64,000 bases of DNA, from contig CANNGH010000001.1 in NCBI GenBank assembly GCA_947504115.1, positions 1 through 64,000 of the forward strand, given 5' to 3'. Positions within the stretch are counted from its first letter, which is position 1, and every line of letters begins with the position of its first letter. Below, in pieces: positions 44,083 to 53,547 of this stretch. The DNA is from an uncultured Sedimentitalea sp. Its GTDB lineage: Bacteria; Pseudomonadota; Alphaproteobacteria; Rhodobacterales; Rhodobacteraceae. A program made the translations under genes and the position numbers. The notes below the pieces were generated by a model. The model was not told the DNA's origin. It saw nothing but the letters and a program-made list of their open reading frames with translations, and did no database searches.

Positions 44083-46711
44083 ACACCGCGCCTTGCGTGG
44101 GCCGAACTACTACAGCCGCTATCCGGCCATCTATATGCGGCTGGACATCGGCGATCTGGAAGAGAGACCCAGCGACAACGTGCCGGGGATCGCGGAAAGG
44201 CTCAGCTCCCTGATCCCCACCATCTACAACCACCGATGTTCTGTCGGCGAGCCGGGCGGGTTCCTGCAGCGGGTCAGGGCCGGGACGTGGGCGGGCCACA
44301 TGGTCGAGCACGTCGCGATCGAGTTGCAAAACCTCGTCGGCTTCTCGGTCGGCTACGGCAAGACGGTCGACAGCTATGAGCCCGGCATCTACAACGTCGT
44401 CTACCGCTACCGCGACGAGGCCACGGGTCTTGCCGCGGGCGAGGCAGCGGTCGAGATCGTTCGCAAGCTCTATCATGATCAGAACGTGGACCTCGGACCC
44501 GTCATTGACCATCTCAAAGAGGTGCGCGATGCCCACGCGCTGGGCCCCTCGACCGGCTCCATTGTCGACGCTGCGAGGGCCCGCAACATTCCCGCCTACA
44601 ACCTGAGCGAAGGCACGAGCTATACCCAACTGGGCCATGGCGTCAAACAGCGCCGGTTTCAGGCGACGGTGACCGATGCGTCGGGGATCATCGGTCATTC
44701 GATCGCCGACGACAAGGAATGGACCAAGCAGGTGCTCGAGGATGCTGGCGTGCCGGTGCCACGGGGGCAGGTTTGCCATTCGTTCGAAGAGGCGCAGCAA
44801 GCCGCGGACTGGATCGGCTGGCCGGTGGTCACCAAGCCGCTGTCGGGCAATCACGGCCGTGGCGTGAGCACCGACATCGCCAGTACCCAAGACCTGCAGG
44901 CGGGCTTTGACGCGGCTCTGGCCCGTGTGCGAGATGATTCCGGAGCGGTTATCGTCGAAAGCTATATCAAGGGCGAGGATCATCGATTGCTGGTGATCGG
45001 CGGCAAATTGGTCGCCGCCGCCCGGCGCCGACCGGCGCATGTGACCGGAGACGGCAAACACACGATTCAACAGTTGATCGACATCGAGAACAAGGACCCG
45101 CGGCGCGGCGTCGGTCACGAAAACCTGCTCACCCAGATCGATGTCGATATGCAGACGGAACGACTGCTCGAACAGGCCGGTCATACGCTCGACACCGTGC
45201 TGCCCCAAGGCGAGATCGCCTTTCTGAAGTCGACGGCGAACATCTCGACCGGAGGCACCGCAGCCGATCTGACGGACGAGGTTCACCCCGAGGTCAAGTT
45301 TGCGATGGAGCGGATCGCAAGGCTCGTCGGGCTCGACATCATCGGAATCGACCTGCTTGCCGAAAACCTGTCGCTGCCGCTGGACCAGCAATCGGCGGGC
45401 GTGGTCGAGGTCAATGCCGGGCCGGGTTTCCGCATGCACATGGCGCCGACCCATGGCACGCCCCGCCCGGTGGGCGAGCATGTGGTCGACATGCTGTTTC
45501 CCGATCCCACCGATGACGGACGCATCCCGATCACCGCGATCACCGGCACCAATGGCAAGACGACGACCACGCGTCTGATCACCCATATACTGCGGCAGGC
45601 TGGCCACTCGGTCGGCATGAGTTGTACCGGAGCGGTCGAGATCGACAACCACGTGATCCTGCGCGGGGATTATTCCGGCCCGGCAGGGGCGCAGGCGGTT
45701 CTGCGCGAGCCGACGGTCGAACATGCCGTGCTCGAGGTCGCGCGGGGCGGAATCATGCGCCGGGGTCTGGGTTTTGACGAATGCGATGTGGGCATACTGC
45801 TGAACATCGCGTCCGATCATCTGGGCGAACGTGACATTTACACGCTGGACGAACTCGCCCGATGCAAGACCGTTGTCGTGGATGCGGTGAAGAAAGAGGG
45901 CGGATATTGCGTGCTCAACGCCGACGATCCGATGGTCATGGAACACGGCACCTATTGGGCGCGGGGCGAAATCATCTATTTCACGATGGACCCGGACAAC
46001 CCGGAACTGGCAGGACATCTGGACGGCCTCGGCATGGTGCTGACGGTCAAGCAGGGCAAGATCGTGCTTTTGCGCGGCAAGGTCATGGTCGAAATCGTCG
46101 AGGTCAACGACGTACCCATCGCCTTTGAGGGGCATGCGCCGTTCAACGTGCAAAACGCGATGGCCGCCGCCGCAGCCGCGCTGGCGCATGGCATCGAGAT
46201 CGACGATATTCGCGCCGGGCTGCTGACGTTCCACCCGACGCCGGCGCAGATGCCGGGCCGCACGAATTATTTCGAGGCGGACGGCGTGAAGTGCCTGATC
46301 GACTATGGCCACAATGTGCCGGCCCTCGTCGCGCTCGAGCCGCTGGTGAACGGGTTGGCGACGCAGCGCAAGATCGCGGTCGCCGCCGCGCCCGGCAACC
46401 GCCGCGATGAGGATCTCACAGCCTTGGGCGCGCAACTCGCCGCGATGTGCGATACGCTTTACGTCTATGAAACGGATGCCCGCGGCCGCGACGCTGGGCA
46501 GACTGCGAAGCTGATCCATGACGGCGCGGTGGCGGCAAACGCGACCGTCCGTGTCGAGACGATCATGGACGAGCACGAGGCGGTGGCGAAAGCCATCGAC
46601 GAAGCCGAGGCGGGGGATTTCCTGTTGCTGCTGGTGGACGACATCGAGGGCGCGACGGAACGTCTCAAGGGACGAAGCTTTCCGACGCAGGCCGAACTCG
46701 CCAGGCCCTGA
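44069..46711 (+). CDS. cphA: Cyanophycin synthetase
   Basis: 880 residues from TTG at 44069, chosen because GGAG lies 7 bases upstream and the N-terminus becomes HILEHRALRGPNYYSRYP, as in other CphA1. A GTG at 44021 or an ATG at 44036 would overlap cphB much further. The ATP-grasp half has SGNHGRGV (about 259-266) and EVNAGPGFRMH (447-457), and the Mur ligase-like half has GTNGKTTTT (493-501). The enzyme adds Asp to the backbone and Arg to its side chains. All three domains are present. Confidence 0.95.
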   Translation: MHILEHRALRGPNYYSRYPAIYMRLDIGDLEERPSDNVPGIAERLSSLIPTIYNHRCSVGEPGGFLQRVRAGTWAGHMVEHVAIELQNLVGFSVGYGKTVDSYEPGIYNVVYRYRDEATGLAAGEAAVEIVRKLYHDQNVDLGPVIDHLKEVRDAHALGPSTGSIVDAARARNIPAYNLSEGTSYTQLGHGVKQRRFQATVTDASGIIGHSIADDKEWTKQVLEDAGVPVPRGQVCHSFEEAQQAADWIGWPVVTKPLSGNHGRGVSTDIASTQDLQAGFDAALARVRDDSGAVIVESYIKGEDHRLLVIGGKLVAAARRRPAHVTGDGKHTIQQLIDIENKDPRRGVGHENLLTQIDVDMQTERLLEQAGHTLDTVLPQGEIAFLKSTANISTGGTAADLTDEVHPEVKFAMERIARLVGLDIIGIDLLAENLSLPLDQQSAGVVEVNAGPGFRMHMAPTHGTPRPVGEHVVDMLFPDPTDDGRIPITAITGTNGKTTTTRLITHILRQAGHSVGMSCTGAVEIDNHVILRGDYSGPAGAQAVLREPTVEHAVLEVARGGIMRRGLGFDECDVGILLNIASDHLGERDIYTLDELARCKTVVVDAVKKEGGYCVLNADDPMVMEHGTYWARGEIIYFTMDPDNPELAGHLDGLGMVLTVKQGKIVLLRGKVMVEIVEVNDVPIAFEGHAPFNVQNAMAAAAAALAHGIEIDDIRAGLLTFHPTPAQMPGRTNYFEADGVKCLIDYGHNVPALVALEPLVNGLATQRKIAVAAAPGNRRDEDLTALGAQLAAMCDTLYVYETDARGRDAGQTAKLIHDGAVAANATVRVETIMDEHEAVAKAIDEAEAGDFLLLLVDDIEGATERLKGRSFPTQAELARP

Positions 46712-46784
46712 CCAGGCGGCAGACCGAACGCGAGGGCGCAGGTGTCGTCGCGTGTTTGGCGACGGATAGAGAAAGGACAGGAAA

Positions 46785-48083
46785 ATGACCAGAAACGTGT
46801 TCGTTGTCGGCCTGAACGAGATGAACGCCGAGCGCCTCAAGCGGCTGCGCGGCGTGGATGATGTGGAATTTCACCAACTCCTGACGCCGGCGCAGGTTTC
46901 GGAAACGCAGGAATTCGACATCCCCGCCATGCTGAAAGAGGCCGAGGGTATACTGGACGGCTTTGACGGTACGATCGACGCCATCGTCGGCTATATCGAC
47001 TTTCCTGTCTCGACCATGCTGCCGCTGCTCTGCCAGAAATACGGGACGCGCAATTCCTCGCTCGCCAGTATGCTGAAATGCGAACATAAATACTGGTCGC
47101 GCAAGGTCATGGCCGAGGTCATCCCGGACCACATTCCGAAATTCACCGCATTCGATCCTTTCGATGACAACGCTTTGTCAAAGATCGGCGAGGCCGATCT
47201 GCGCTTTCCCTTCTTCGTGAAACCGATCAAGTCTTCGGGCTCGCGGCTTGGCTTTCGCATCGACAATCCCGAGGACTTTTCCTACGCGACCGAGAAGCTG
47301 CGCGCCGAGATCGGCCTGATCTCCGAGCCATTCAATTTCGTGCTGGATCAGGCGGAACTGCCCGACGACATCAAGGCGGTCGAAGGCCATTACTGCATGG
47401 CCGAGCAGATGATCGGTGGGCGCCAATGCACGGTCGAAGGCTATGTTTACGAGGGCGAAGTCGTACCCTATGGCACCGTGGATTCGATTCGTTATCCGCA
47501 GGTTCTGAGCTTTTTCTACTACCTCTATCCGTCGGCGCTGCCCGAGTCCGTTCAGGCCAAGATGTACGAAATCACCCGCACGATCATGGGCCACATCGGT
47601 TACGACAACGCCGGCTTCAACATCGAATATTACTGGGATGAGATTCAGGACAAGATCTGGCTGCTGGAGATCAACACCCGCATCGCGCAGTCGCATTGCG
47701 ATCTGTTCGAGATGGTCGACGGGACCAGCCATCAGCAGGTGACCATCGACCTCGGTCTCGGGCGCAGCCCGGACATGCCAAAGGGCGAGGGCTCCGAACA
47801 GGTCGCAGCCGAGTTCTTCTACCGGGTGTTTTTCAGCGACGCGACAGTGGCCCGCGTTCCGTCGCGCGCCGAGATCGAAGTCGCTGCCGAGCAGGTCGCG
47901 GGAACACGCATTTCTTCGTACGTGTCAAAGGGCATGAAGCTGTCGGACCTGCCCGAGCAGGATGCCTATAGCTATGCCGTGGCATCCGTCTGGATGGGCG
48001 CGCACAAGACATCCAAGCTGCTTTGGAATTACGAGCAGGTGATGAAGAAACTCGACTACGAGTTCACCGACATCGCGGAATAG
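46785..48083 (+). CDS. ATP-grasp ligase of unknown substrate in the cyanophycin locus
   Basis: 432 residues, ATG behind AAAGGACAGGA. The ATP-grasp core has PFFVKPIKSSGSRLGFRI, EQMIGGRQCTVEGYVYEG and the metal site LLEINTRIAQSH (E-x-N). The N-terminal domain (about residues 1-105) is not the glutathione-synthetase-like domain of CphA. It resembles L-amino-acid ligases or carboxylate-amine ligases in the shape of its motifs. Positioned 74 bases after cphA and followed by a hydrolase, it may prime, cap or modify cyanophycin or its dipeptides. This is inference. Confidence 0.8.
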   Translation: MTRNVFVVGLNEMNAERLKRLRGVDDVEFHQLLTPAQVSETQEFDIPAMLKEAEGILDGFDGTIDAIVGYIDFPVSTMLPLLCQKYGTRNSSLASMLKCEHKYWSRKVMAEVIPDHIPKFTAFDPFDDNALSKIGEADLRFPFFVKPIKSSGSRLGFRIDNPEDFSYATEKLRAEIGLISEPFNFVLDQAELPDDIKAVEGHYCMAEQMIGGRQCTVEGYVYEGEVVPYGTVDSIRYPQVLSFFYYLYPSALPESVQAKMYEITRTIMGHIGYDNAGFNIEYYWDEIQDKIWLLEINTRIAQSHCDLFEMVDGTSHQQVTIDLGLGRSPDMPKGEGSEQVAAEFFYRVFFSDATVARVPSRAEIEVAAEQVAGTRISSYVSKGMKLSDLPEQDAYSYAVASVWMGAHKTSKLLWNYEQVMKKLDYEFTDIAE

Positions 48084-48129
48084 CACTGCGTCGGCAGCGG
48101 TTTTCCTCCATCCATATCGAAAGCGTCCC

Positions 48130-50148
48130 ATGAAGGTTGATACCGAACTTCCCCTCGTCGTGCGCGAGATCGAGCATGTCGAGATCCCGATGCCCGACGG
48201 CACCCGGCTGGCTGCGCGGATCTGGATGCCCCAGGACGCCGAAGCGCAGCCGGTGCCTGCAATCCTCGAATACATCCCATATCGGAAAAACGACAAGACG
48301 CTGGAGCGCGACCATGCCCGCGCTCCATGGCTCGCGGCGCAAGGCTATGCCTATGTCCGCGTCGATCTGCGCGGGACCGGCGAATCCGAAGGCGTGATGG
48401 AGGACGAATATACCCCCGTCGAATTGCAGGACGGCTGTGACGTGATCGCCTGGATCGCTGATCAAGGCTGGTGCGATGGCGGCGTGGGTATCGTGGGCAT
48501 ATCCTGGGGCGGCTTCAACGGGTTGCAGATCGCGGCGCTGCGCCCGCCGGCGCTGAAGGCTGTCGTGACGATCTGTTCGACCGACGACCGTTACGCCGAT
48601 GACATCCATTATATGGGCGGGACGCTTCTGTGCGACCAGTTGTCCTGGGCTTCAGTCATGTTCGGGATCAACACGCTGCCCCCCGATCCCGCGCATGTCG
48701 GCGACCGCTGGCGCGAGATGTGGGAGGCACGGCTTGATGGCTCGGGTCTATGGCTTGAGACGTGGCTGGCGCACCAGACCCGGGACGAATTCTGGAAACA
48801 CGGGTCGGTCTGCGAGGATTACTCCGCGATCCAGGTGCCGGTCTATGCCGTCAGCGGCTGGGCCGACGGTTATTGTCGGGCGGTGTTCCGGCTGGTGGAA
48901 AACCTGCAAGGCCCGGTCAAGGGGATCGTCGGCCCATGGGCGCACAAATATCCGCACTTGGGCGAACCCGGCCCGGCGATCGACTGGCTGACCGAGGAAA
49001 CGCGCTGGTGGGATCAGTGGCTCAAGGGCCACGACACCGGCATCATGGACGAGCCGCCGCTGCGACTGTATCTACAGGACCACGCCCCGCCGCGCAGCCA
49101 CTATGCACACCGCGAAGGCCACTGGATCACCGAGCCCGCATGGCCCTCGCCCAATGTCACACGGACAAGGTTCGCTTTGGGCTCGGACGGGCGGATGGTT
49201 CGCGACGGTGACAATCTGCCGGACGCCCTGCTCGCGATCCGCTCGCCGCTCTGGGTCGGCATGCAGGGCGGCAAGTGGTGTTCCTACGCGCATCCCGGAG
49301 ACCAGCCCGGCGATCAGCGGCGCGACGATGCCGGCAGCCTGGTGTTCGAGACCGCACCGCTGGGTGCTGATCTCGACATCGTCGGGGATGCGTGCATGAT
49401 CCTTGCGCTGCGGGTTGACCGACCGGTGGCGCAGGTCGCCGTGCGCCTGGTGGACGTCGCGCCCGACGGTTCGGCGACGCGGGTCAGCTTTGGTCTTTTG
49501 AACCTGACCCACCGGGACAGCCATGAACATCCCACTCCGCTTGAACCCGGCCATGATTATGTGGTGGAAGTGCCGCTCAAGCATGTGGCGCAGAAATTTC
49601 GCGCGGGACATCGTATCCGTCTGGCGGTGTCGAGCAGTTATTTCCCTCTTGCCTGGCCGACACCGGAATCGGTCACGCTGACCATTCTGCCCGGCCAATC
49701 GCAACTCGACCTGCCCATTCGCGATGCCGACGGACCCGTCGTTCCGGATTTCGCACCGCCCCGCGCGGCACAGCCACTCGACGCTACCTATCATGTGACG
49801 CCTGTGGCGGAGTGGATTGTCGAAGAAGACCGAGACTCCGGCCGGGTGAGCGCCCTGATCCGCGATCACGAAGGCAGCGCGCATATCAGCGCGCATGATT
49901 TGTATCATTCGGCCGAGGGGCGTGAACGCTATTCCGTTCTGCCGGACGATCCGACCTCTGCCGAGGGAGAGGTCAGCTGGACGCACGAGATGCGCCGTGA
50001 TGTTTGGTCGGTGAAAACGGTCACCTCCACGTACTTGACTGGGGACCAAGGCGCGTTTCGCATCGTTGCCCGGCTTCAAGCGTGGGAGGGAGACCTCCCG
50101 GTTCGGGAAAGGACTTGGGATATTCTGATACAACGCAATTTGGTTTGA
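48130..50148 (+). CDS. CocE/NonD (S15-like) hydrolase
   Basis: 672 residues. The alpha/beta-hydrolase domain has the nucleophile Ser125 in GISWGGFNG and ends in the catalytic VGPWAHKYPHLGEPG region. A C-terminal jelly-roll domain (from about 350) follows, with HRIRLAVSSSYFPLAWPTPE. Family members cleave acyl, ester or X-Pro dipeptide bonds. It follows the ATP-grasp gene by 46 bases, so it may act on the product of that ligase or on dipeptides from cyanophycin. No signal peptide is seen, thus cytoplasmic. Confidence 0.88.
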   Translation: MKVDTELPLVVREIEHVEIPMPDGTRLAARIWMPQDAEAQPVPAILEYIPYRKNDKTLERDHARAPWLAAQGYAYVRVDLRGTGESEGVMEDEYTPVELQDGCDVIAWIADQGWCDGGVGIVGISWGGFNGLQIAALRPPALKAVVTICSTDDRYADDIHYMGGTLLCDQLSWASVMFGINTLPPDPAHVGDRWREMWEARLDGSGLWLETWLAHQTRDEFWKHGSVCEDYSAIQVPVYAVSGWADGYCRAVFRLVENLQGPVKGIVGPWAHKYPHLGEPGPAIDWLTEETRWWDQWLKGHDTGIMDEPPLRLYLQDHAPPRSHYAHREGHWITEPAWPSPNVTRTRFALGSDGRMVRDGDNLPDALLAIRSPLWVGMQGGKWCSYAHPGDQPGDQRRDDAGSLVFETAPLGADLDIVGDACMILALRVDRPVAQVAVRLVDVAPDGSATRVSFGLLNLTHRDSHEHPTPLEPGHDYVVEVPLKHVAQKFRAGHRIRLAVSSSYFPLAWPTPESVTLTILPGQSQLDLPIRDADGPVVPDFAPPRAAQPLDATYHVTPVAEWIVEEDRDSGRVSALIRDHEGSAHISAHDLYHSAEGRERYSVLPDDPTSAEGEVSWTHEMRRDVWSVKTVTSTYLTGDQGAFRIVARLQAWEGDLPVRERTWDILIQRNLV

Positions 50149-50368
50149 TCGGCTTTGTCAGAATAAACATTATTGCTCGTTCTGACGCTCAGGTGATTGT
50201 GCAGAATTTTGTGCCCTGGCGCATTTTATTACGCCATCGGGAAGTGAGAGCGGCGATGCGAAGTCGGCCGCGGTAGCGGCGGGATGAGCCTGCTGCGGGG
50301 GGCGTGAAAATCGTTCACCTTTACGCTTTCTGGCGACAGAGAGGGCGGGAGGATTTCCACCGTGGATT

Positions 50369-50400
50369 TGTATCGGAAAGGCTGGCTTGCCCCCGATACA
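50369..50400 (+). promoter_or_regulatory. Inverted repeat upstream of the class IV aminotransferase
   Basis: TGTATCGG and CCGATACA are perfect 8-base arms 16 bases apart. It may be an operator. The gap 50149-50464 holds no gene; apart from this repeat and AT-rich sequence near 50150-50230 nothing else is seen. Confidence 0.3.
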
Positions 50401-50464
50401 TGTTGTGGGATTGCATCGGCTCATACGACAATGTCTGATGTCTATGACACAGCAGGATGCTCCC

Positions 50465-51373
50465 ATGACAGATGACCAAACCACCCATCAAGCCGAAGAG
50501 GACGCCCGCAACGAGACGATATTGATTTACGTTGACGGCCGATTGAAACCCAGGGCCGAGGCGACGGTTTCCGTCTACGATAGCGGTTTCATGCTCGGTG
50601 ACGGCGTGTGGGAAGGCTTGCGTCTCTATAATGGCATTTGGGCCTTTCTGGACGAGCATATCGACCGCCTGTTCGAAGCCGCCAAGGCCATCGACCTTGA
50701 TATAGGCATGGACCGCAACGGCGTCATATCCGCGTTGGAGCAAACCCGCGAAGCCAACGGCATGGCCACCGACGTTCACGCCCGCTTGATGGTCACCCGC
50801 GGTGTCAAGCACCGGCCGTTCCAGCACCCCGCGCTATCGCGATCCGGCCCGACCTTCGTGATCATCATGGAACATTCACGACCGAAACTGTCCCGCCCGA
50901 TCCGGCTGGCCACTGTTCCGCATCTGCGCGGCCTGCCGATGACCCAGGACCCGAAGCTGAATTCACACAGCAAGCTGAACTGCATCCTCGCATGCATCGC
51001 CGCCGAGAAAGCCGGGGCGGATGAGGCGCTGATGCTGGACCAGCATGGATTCGTGAACACCACGAACGCGTGCAACTTCTTCGTGGTGAAAAAGGGCGCC
51101 GTCTGGACCTCCACGGGGGACTATTGCATGAACGGGATCACCCGCCAGAAGGTCATCGACCTTTGCCATGCCAATGGCATTCCATGTTATGAACGGAACT
51201 TTTCGCTGGTCGATACCTACTCAGCCGACGAGGCGTTCCTGACCGGAACCTTTGGCGCACAGACGCCGGTATCGGAAATCGACGGACGAACGATCGGTAC
51301 GGGTGAAATCGGCCCTGTCACGAGCCGCATTCGCGGCCTTTACAAAGACCTCGTCGAAGGTGCCGGACAATGA
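50465..51373 (+). CDS. Class IV PLP-dependent aminotransferase (BCAT/DAAT-like)
   Basis: 302 residues from the ATG behind AGGATGCTCCC; ATGs at 50438 and 50444 are alternatives. YDSGFMLGDGVWEGLRLYNG is the family opening, the PLP Lys lies in SHSKLNCILA, and Glu in FVNTTNACNFFVV region and NGITRQKVIDLC are present. It could act on branched-chain or D-amino acids. It overlaps by 4 bases with the sulfotransferase-like gene. Plants have a protein in which the two domain types are fused, as far as I recall, so the pair is functionally linked. Confidence 0.88.
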   Translation: MTDDQTTHQAEEDARNETILIYVDGRLKPRAEATVSVYDSGFMLGDGVWEGLRLYNGIWAFLDEHIDRLFEAAKAIDLDIGMDRNGVISALEQTREANGMATDVHARLMVTRGVKHRPFQHPALSRSGPTFVIIMEHSRPKLSRPIRLATVPHLRGLPMTQDPKLNSHSKLNCILACIAAEKAGADEALMLDQHGFVNTTNACNFFVVKKGAVWTSTGDYCMNGITRQKVIDLCHANGIPCYERNFSLVDTYSADEAFLTGTFGAQTPVSEIDGRTIGTGEIGPVTSRIRGLYKDLVEGAGQ

Positions 51374-52098
51374 AGATCGCCATGTGGTCCGGCCCCCGCA
51401 ATCTGTCGACGGCCATGATGTACAGCTTCGGAAACCGCCCCGATTTCGAGGTCGTGGACGAGCCGTTTTACGCCGCTTACCTCAAGGCGTCCAACATCAC
51501 GCATCCAATGCACGCGCAGGTCATGGCCGCGCAGGACGCCGACCCCGAGAAGGTCGCTGCCGCCTGTGCAGCGGACCCCGCCCGGCATCGCTATATGAAG
51601 CACATGGCCCATCATATGAAGGGCATGCCATTGGACTGGGCGAAGAGCTGCATCAACATCCACCTGATCCGCCATCCCGCCCGCGTCATCGCCAGTTACG
51701 CTGCAAAGCGCGAGAACCCGACGCTGCAAGACATCGGTTACGCGCAGCAAACCGCATTGTACGACAGAATTGGCGGTCTGGTGATCGACAGCCACGACAT
51801 CCGAGAGAGCCCCGAAGCCGCTCTGCGTACGCTATGCGATGCAATCGACCTGCCATTTTGCGACTCGATGTTGCATTGGCCCGCTGGCCCCAAGCCGTTT
51901 GACGGTGTCTGGGCGCCGCACTGGTACGGGGTCGTCCACCGCTCGACCGGCTTCGCGGGACCGGAAGGAATGCTGCCACGGCTCAAGGGTGAGGCTGCGG
52001 ATTTATGCGAAGCAGCTTTGCCACATTACGAGGCTCTCAAGGCACTCAAGCTGAAAATCGGTATCGCCAAAAAGCCCGAATCGGCGCGAATGGATTGA
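51370..52098 (+). CDS. Sulfotransferase-like P-loop protein
   Basis: 242 residues. MKIAMWSGPRNLSTAMMYSF has the P-loop-type PAPS-binding motif of this family, and INIHLIRHPARVIASYAAKR is the second PAPS-binding site. The substrate is unknown. It starts inside the last codons of the aminotransferase gene (ATGA) and so is translationally coupled to it. Sulfonation of an amino-acid derived compound is one possibility. Confidence 0.8.
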   Translation: MKIAMWSGPRNLSTAMMYSFGNRPDFEVVDEPFYAAYLKASNITHPMHAQVMAAQDADPEKVAAACAADPARHRYMKHMAHHMKGMPLDWAKSCINIHLIRHPARVIASYAAKRENPTLQDIGYAQQTALYDRIGGLVIDSHDIRESPEAALRTLCDAIDLPFCDSMLHWPAGPKPFDGVWAPHWYGVVHRSTGFAGPEGMLPRLKGEAADLCEAALPHYEALKALKLKIGIAKKPESARMD

Positions 52099-52198
52099 TC
52101 TTGGTGAATAACTGCCCTTATACCCGAAGCCTTCACGGTCGCGCAGCCCGCAAAGTCGCGGCCTTCTGTCATATTGGGCCAAGAAAAGACCTGCGGCG

Positions 52199-52717
52199 AC
52201 GCAGAGAACTGATCTGGTTGGTTGGGCTGCCAAGGCTTACTACGGCCCTGGGCCCGAGGACGCTGACGGCGAAGATGTCGTGCGCGCCCTGCCACTGACC
52301 TTCATCGGCTACTATGACCGCAAGGAAGATGACTTTGTCGGGACCACCTATTTTGCACACCCTGTCGAAGAGCTTGGCGAAGACGATGAACACGATGGCA
52401 AGCCGTTTGCGGGGCTGAGCTTCTTCCCCCGCGAGTGGAAAATCCAGTGCGGGTTCATCTATTTGCGCACGCTGCGGACCGGACGCCGCGCCCTGAGCCT
52501 GGAGCGCGGATCACTGCTGGACACGATCTTGCGCCTCGGCGACACCGGGAAGGAGTCGATGTGGGAAAGCACGGTGAAGCAACTCCGTGCCCTCGACCCG
52601 CCGATTGGCGACATTCCCCAGTTCGCAGGCATCCAGACACAGATCAAGGATCGCATGGTGCGCCTCGTCGGTCTGTCGGCGGACAAGGATGCGACGGGCT
52701 TTTATGCCTCTGACTGA
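52199..52717 (+). pseudogene. Fragment of an OLD-family ATPase/nuclease
   Basis: A continuous stretch reads AAKAYYGPGPEDADGEDV, FIGYYDRKEDDFVGTTYFAH, FIYLRTLRTGRRALSLERGS and LDPPIGDIPQFAGIQTQI. I recognise this as the middle of OLD/RecF-type ATP-dependent endonucleases. It ends at FYASD with a stop where family members continue with LTREHL, and the Walker A part is missing upstream. GTG at 52280 could give a 145-residue product, but without an ATP site this would not be an active enzyme. Confidence 0.6.
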
Positions 52718-53278
52718 CCCAAACTCTGTTTCCCTCTGATACGGAACAACGGATATTCGAAGGCACGTTCCGGCCCTGTGTCCGCGCGGATAGGCTGGAT
52801 ATCCTGAAAGACGCCATCGATCTGGGCGAAGTCGATCTGCGGGACGACAATTACCGCAGCGCCGATAACGATATCCTCGCGGTTGCGGGCGACGGCCCGA
52901 CGCACCATCTCCTGCAACATCGCCCGGACACGGTCCGCTACTTACCGGGGTTTCCTGAAGTTCCGTCAGCACGTCTCTCTCTCCTGCTTCCAGGGCGGAC
53001 AGCAGGCCCGCTGAACGCTTCGGAGAGAACTTGAATGCGGAGCGAAACCGACAGAAATGCCGGCGCACCGAGATGCCGGATTTTTTCGGGCCAACGGCGC
53101 CTGAAATGGAAGACATGGTTTCTGCGAACCAGGTGCAAACCCCATTTTCCGCCGGTGACACGCGGCCTGCACCCCGGCCGATGTGAAGCAGTTTGTGAAG
53201 CACCGTGATGTGCAGACGGGAGGCTGGCCGCTTGATCAACGGCTATCCCATTGGCAAGCAAGTAATTTTTGTGGTTCA
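52718..53278 (+). other. Degenerate stretch between the OLD remnant and tRNA-Gln
   Basis: No intact gene. On the minus strand, 52702-52920 reads a plausible protein segment (NREDIVIGAAVIVVPQIDFA), and the 300 bases upstream contain other frames that do not join it. These may be further gene debris, next to a tRNA that could act as an integration site. I could not name the origin. Confidence 0.4.
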
Positions 53279-53353
53279 TGGCTGGGGTGGTAGGATTCGA
53301 ACCTACGGTACACGGTACCAAAAACCGCTGCCTTACCGCTTGGCTACACCCCA
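53279..53353 (-). tRNA. tRNA-Gln (anticodon UUG), CCA encoded
   Basis: Reading the minus strand: acceptor stem TGGGGTG/CACCCCA, D-arm AGCCAAGCGGTAAGGC, anticodon loop TTTTGGT giving TTG, T-arm GTTCGAATC within TAGGTTCGAATCCTA, discriminator G and encoded CCA. The length is 75 bases. The debris just downstream (52.1-53.2 kb) fits repeated integration near the tRNA 3' end. Confidence 0.95.
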
Positions 53354-53547
53354 ACGTGCGAGGCTAGATAAGCCGAGGCGCGCAACGGTGCAAGGCCCAA
53401 TTCGGCAAACATCCAAGCATTTCGGGTTTGGTTTGCGAGCTTGCAGCGATTCCAACGCGTATGCGGCGGTTCTGAAGGTCTTCGCTTTGCCTCCCGAACA
53501 GGCGAGACGTGGAACAGCGTGCCGTCAAAACACGCGAGAGCCATGCA

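Noticed and set aside
43988-46840. 950-residue reverse-strand reading frame opposite cphA
   Set aside because: High GC opens the antisense frame; the plus strand carries a clear cyanophycin synthetase.
53070-53186. Small plus-strand reading frame near tRNA-Gln
   Set aside because: About 37 codons only, without ribosome-binding site or resemblance to any family.
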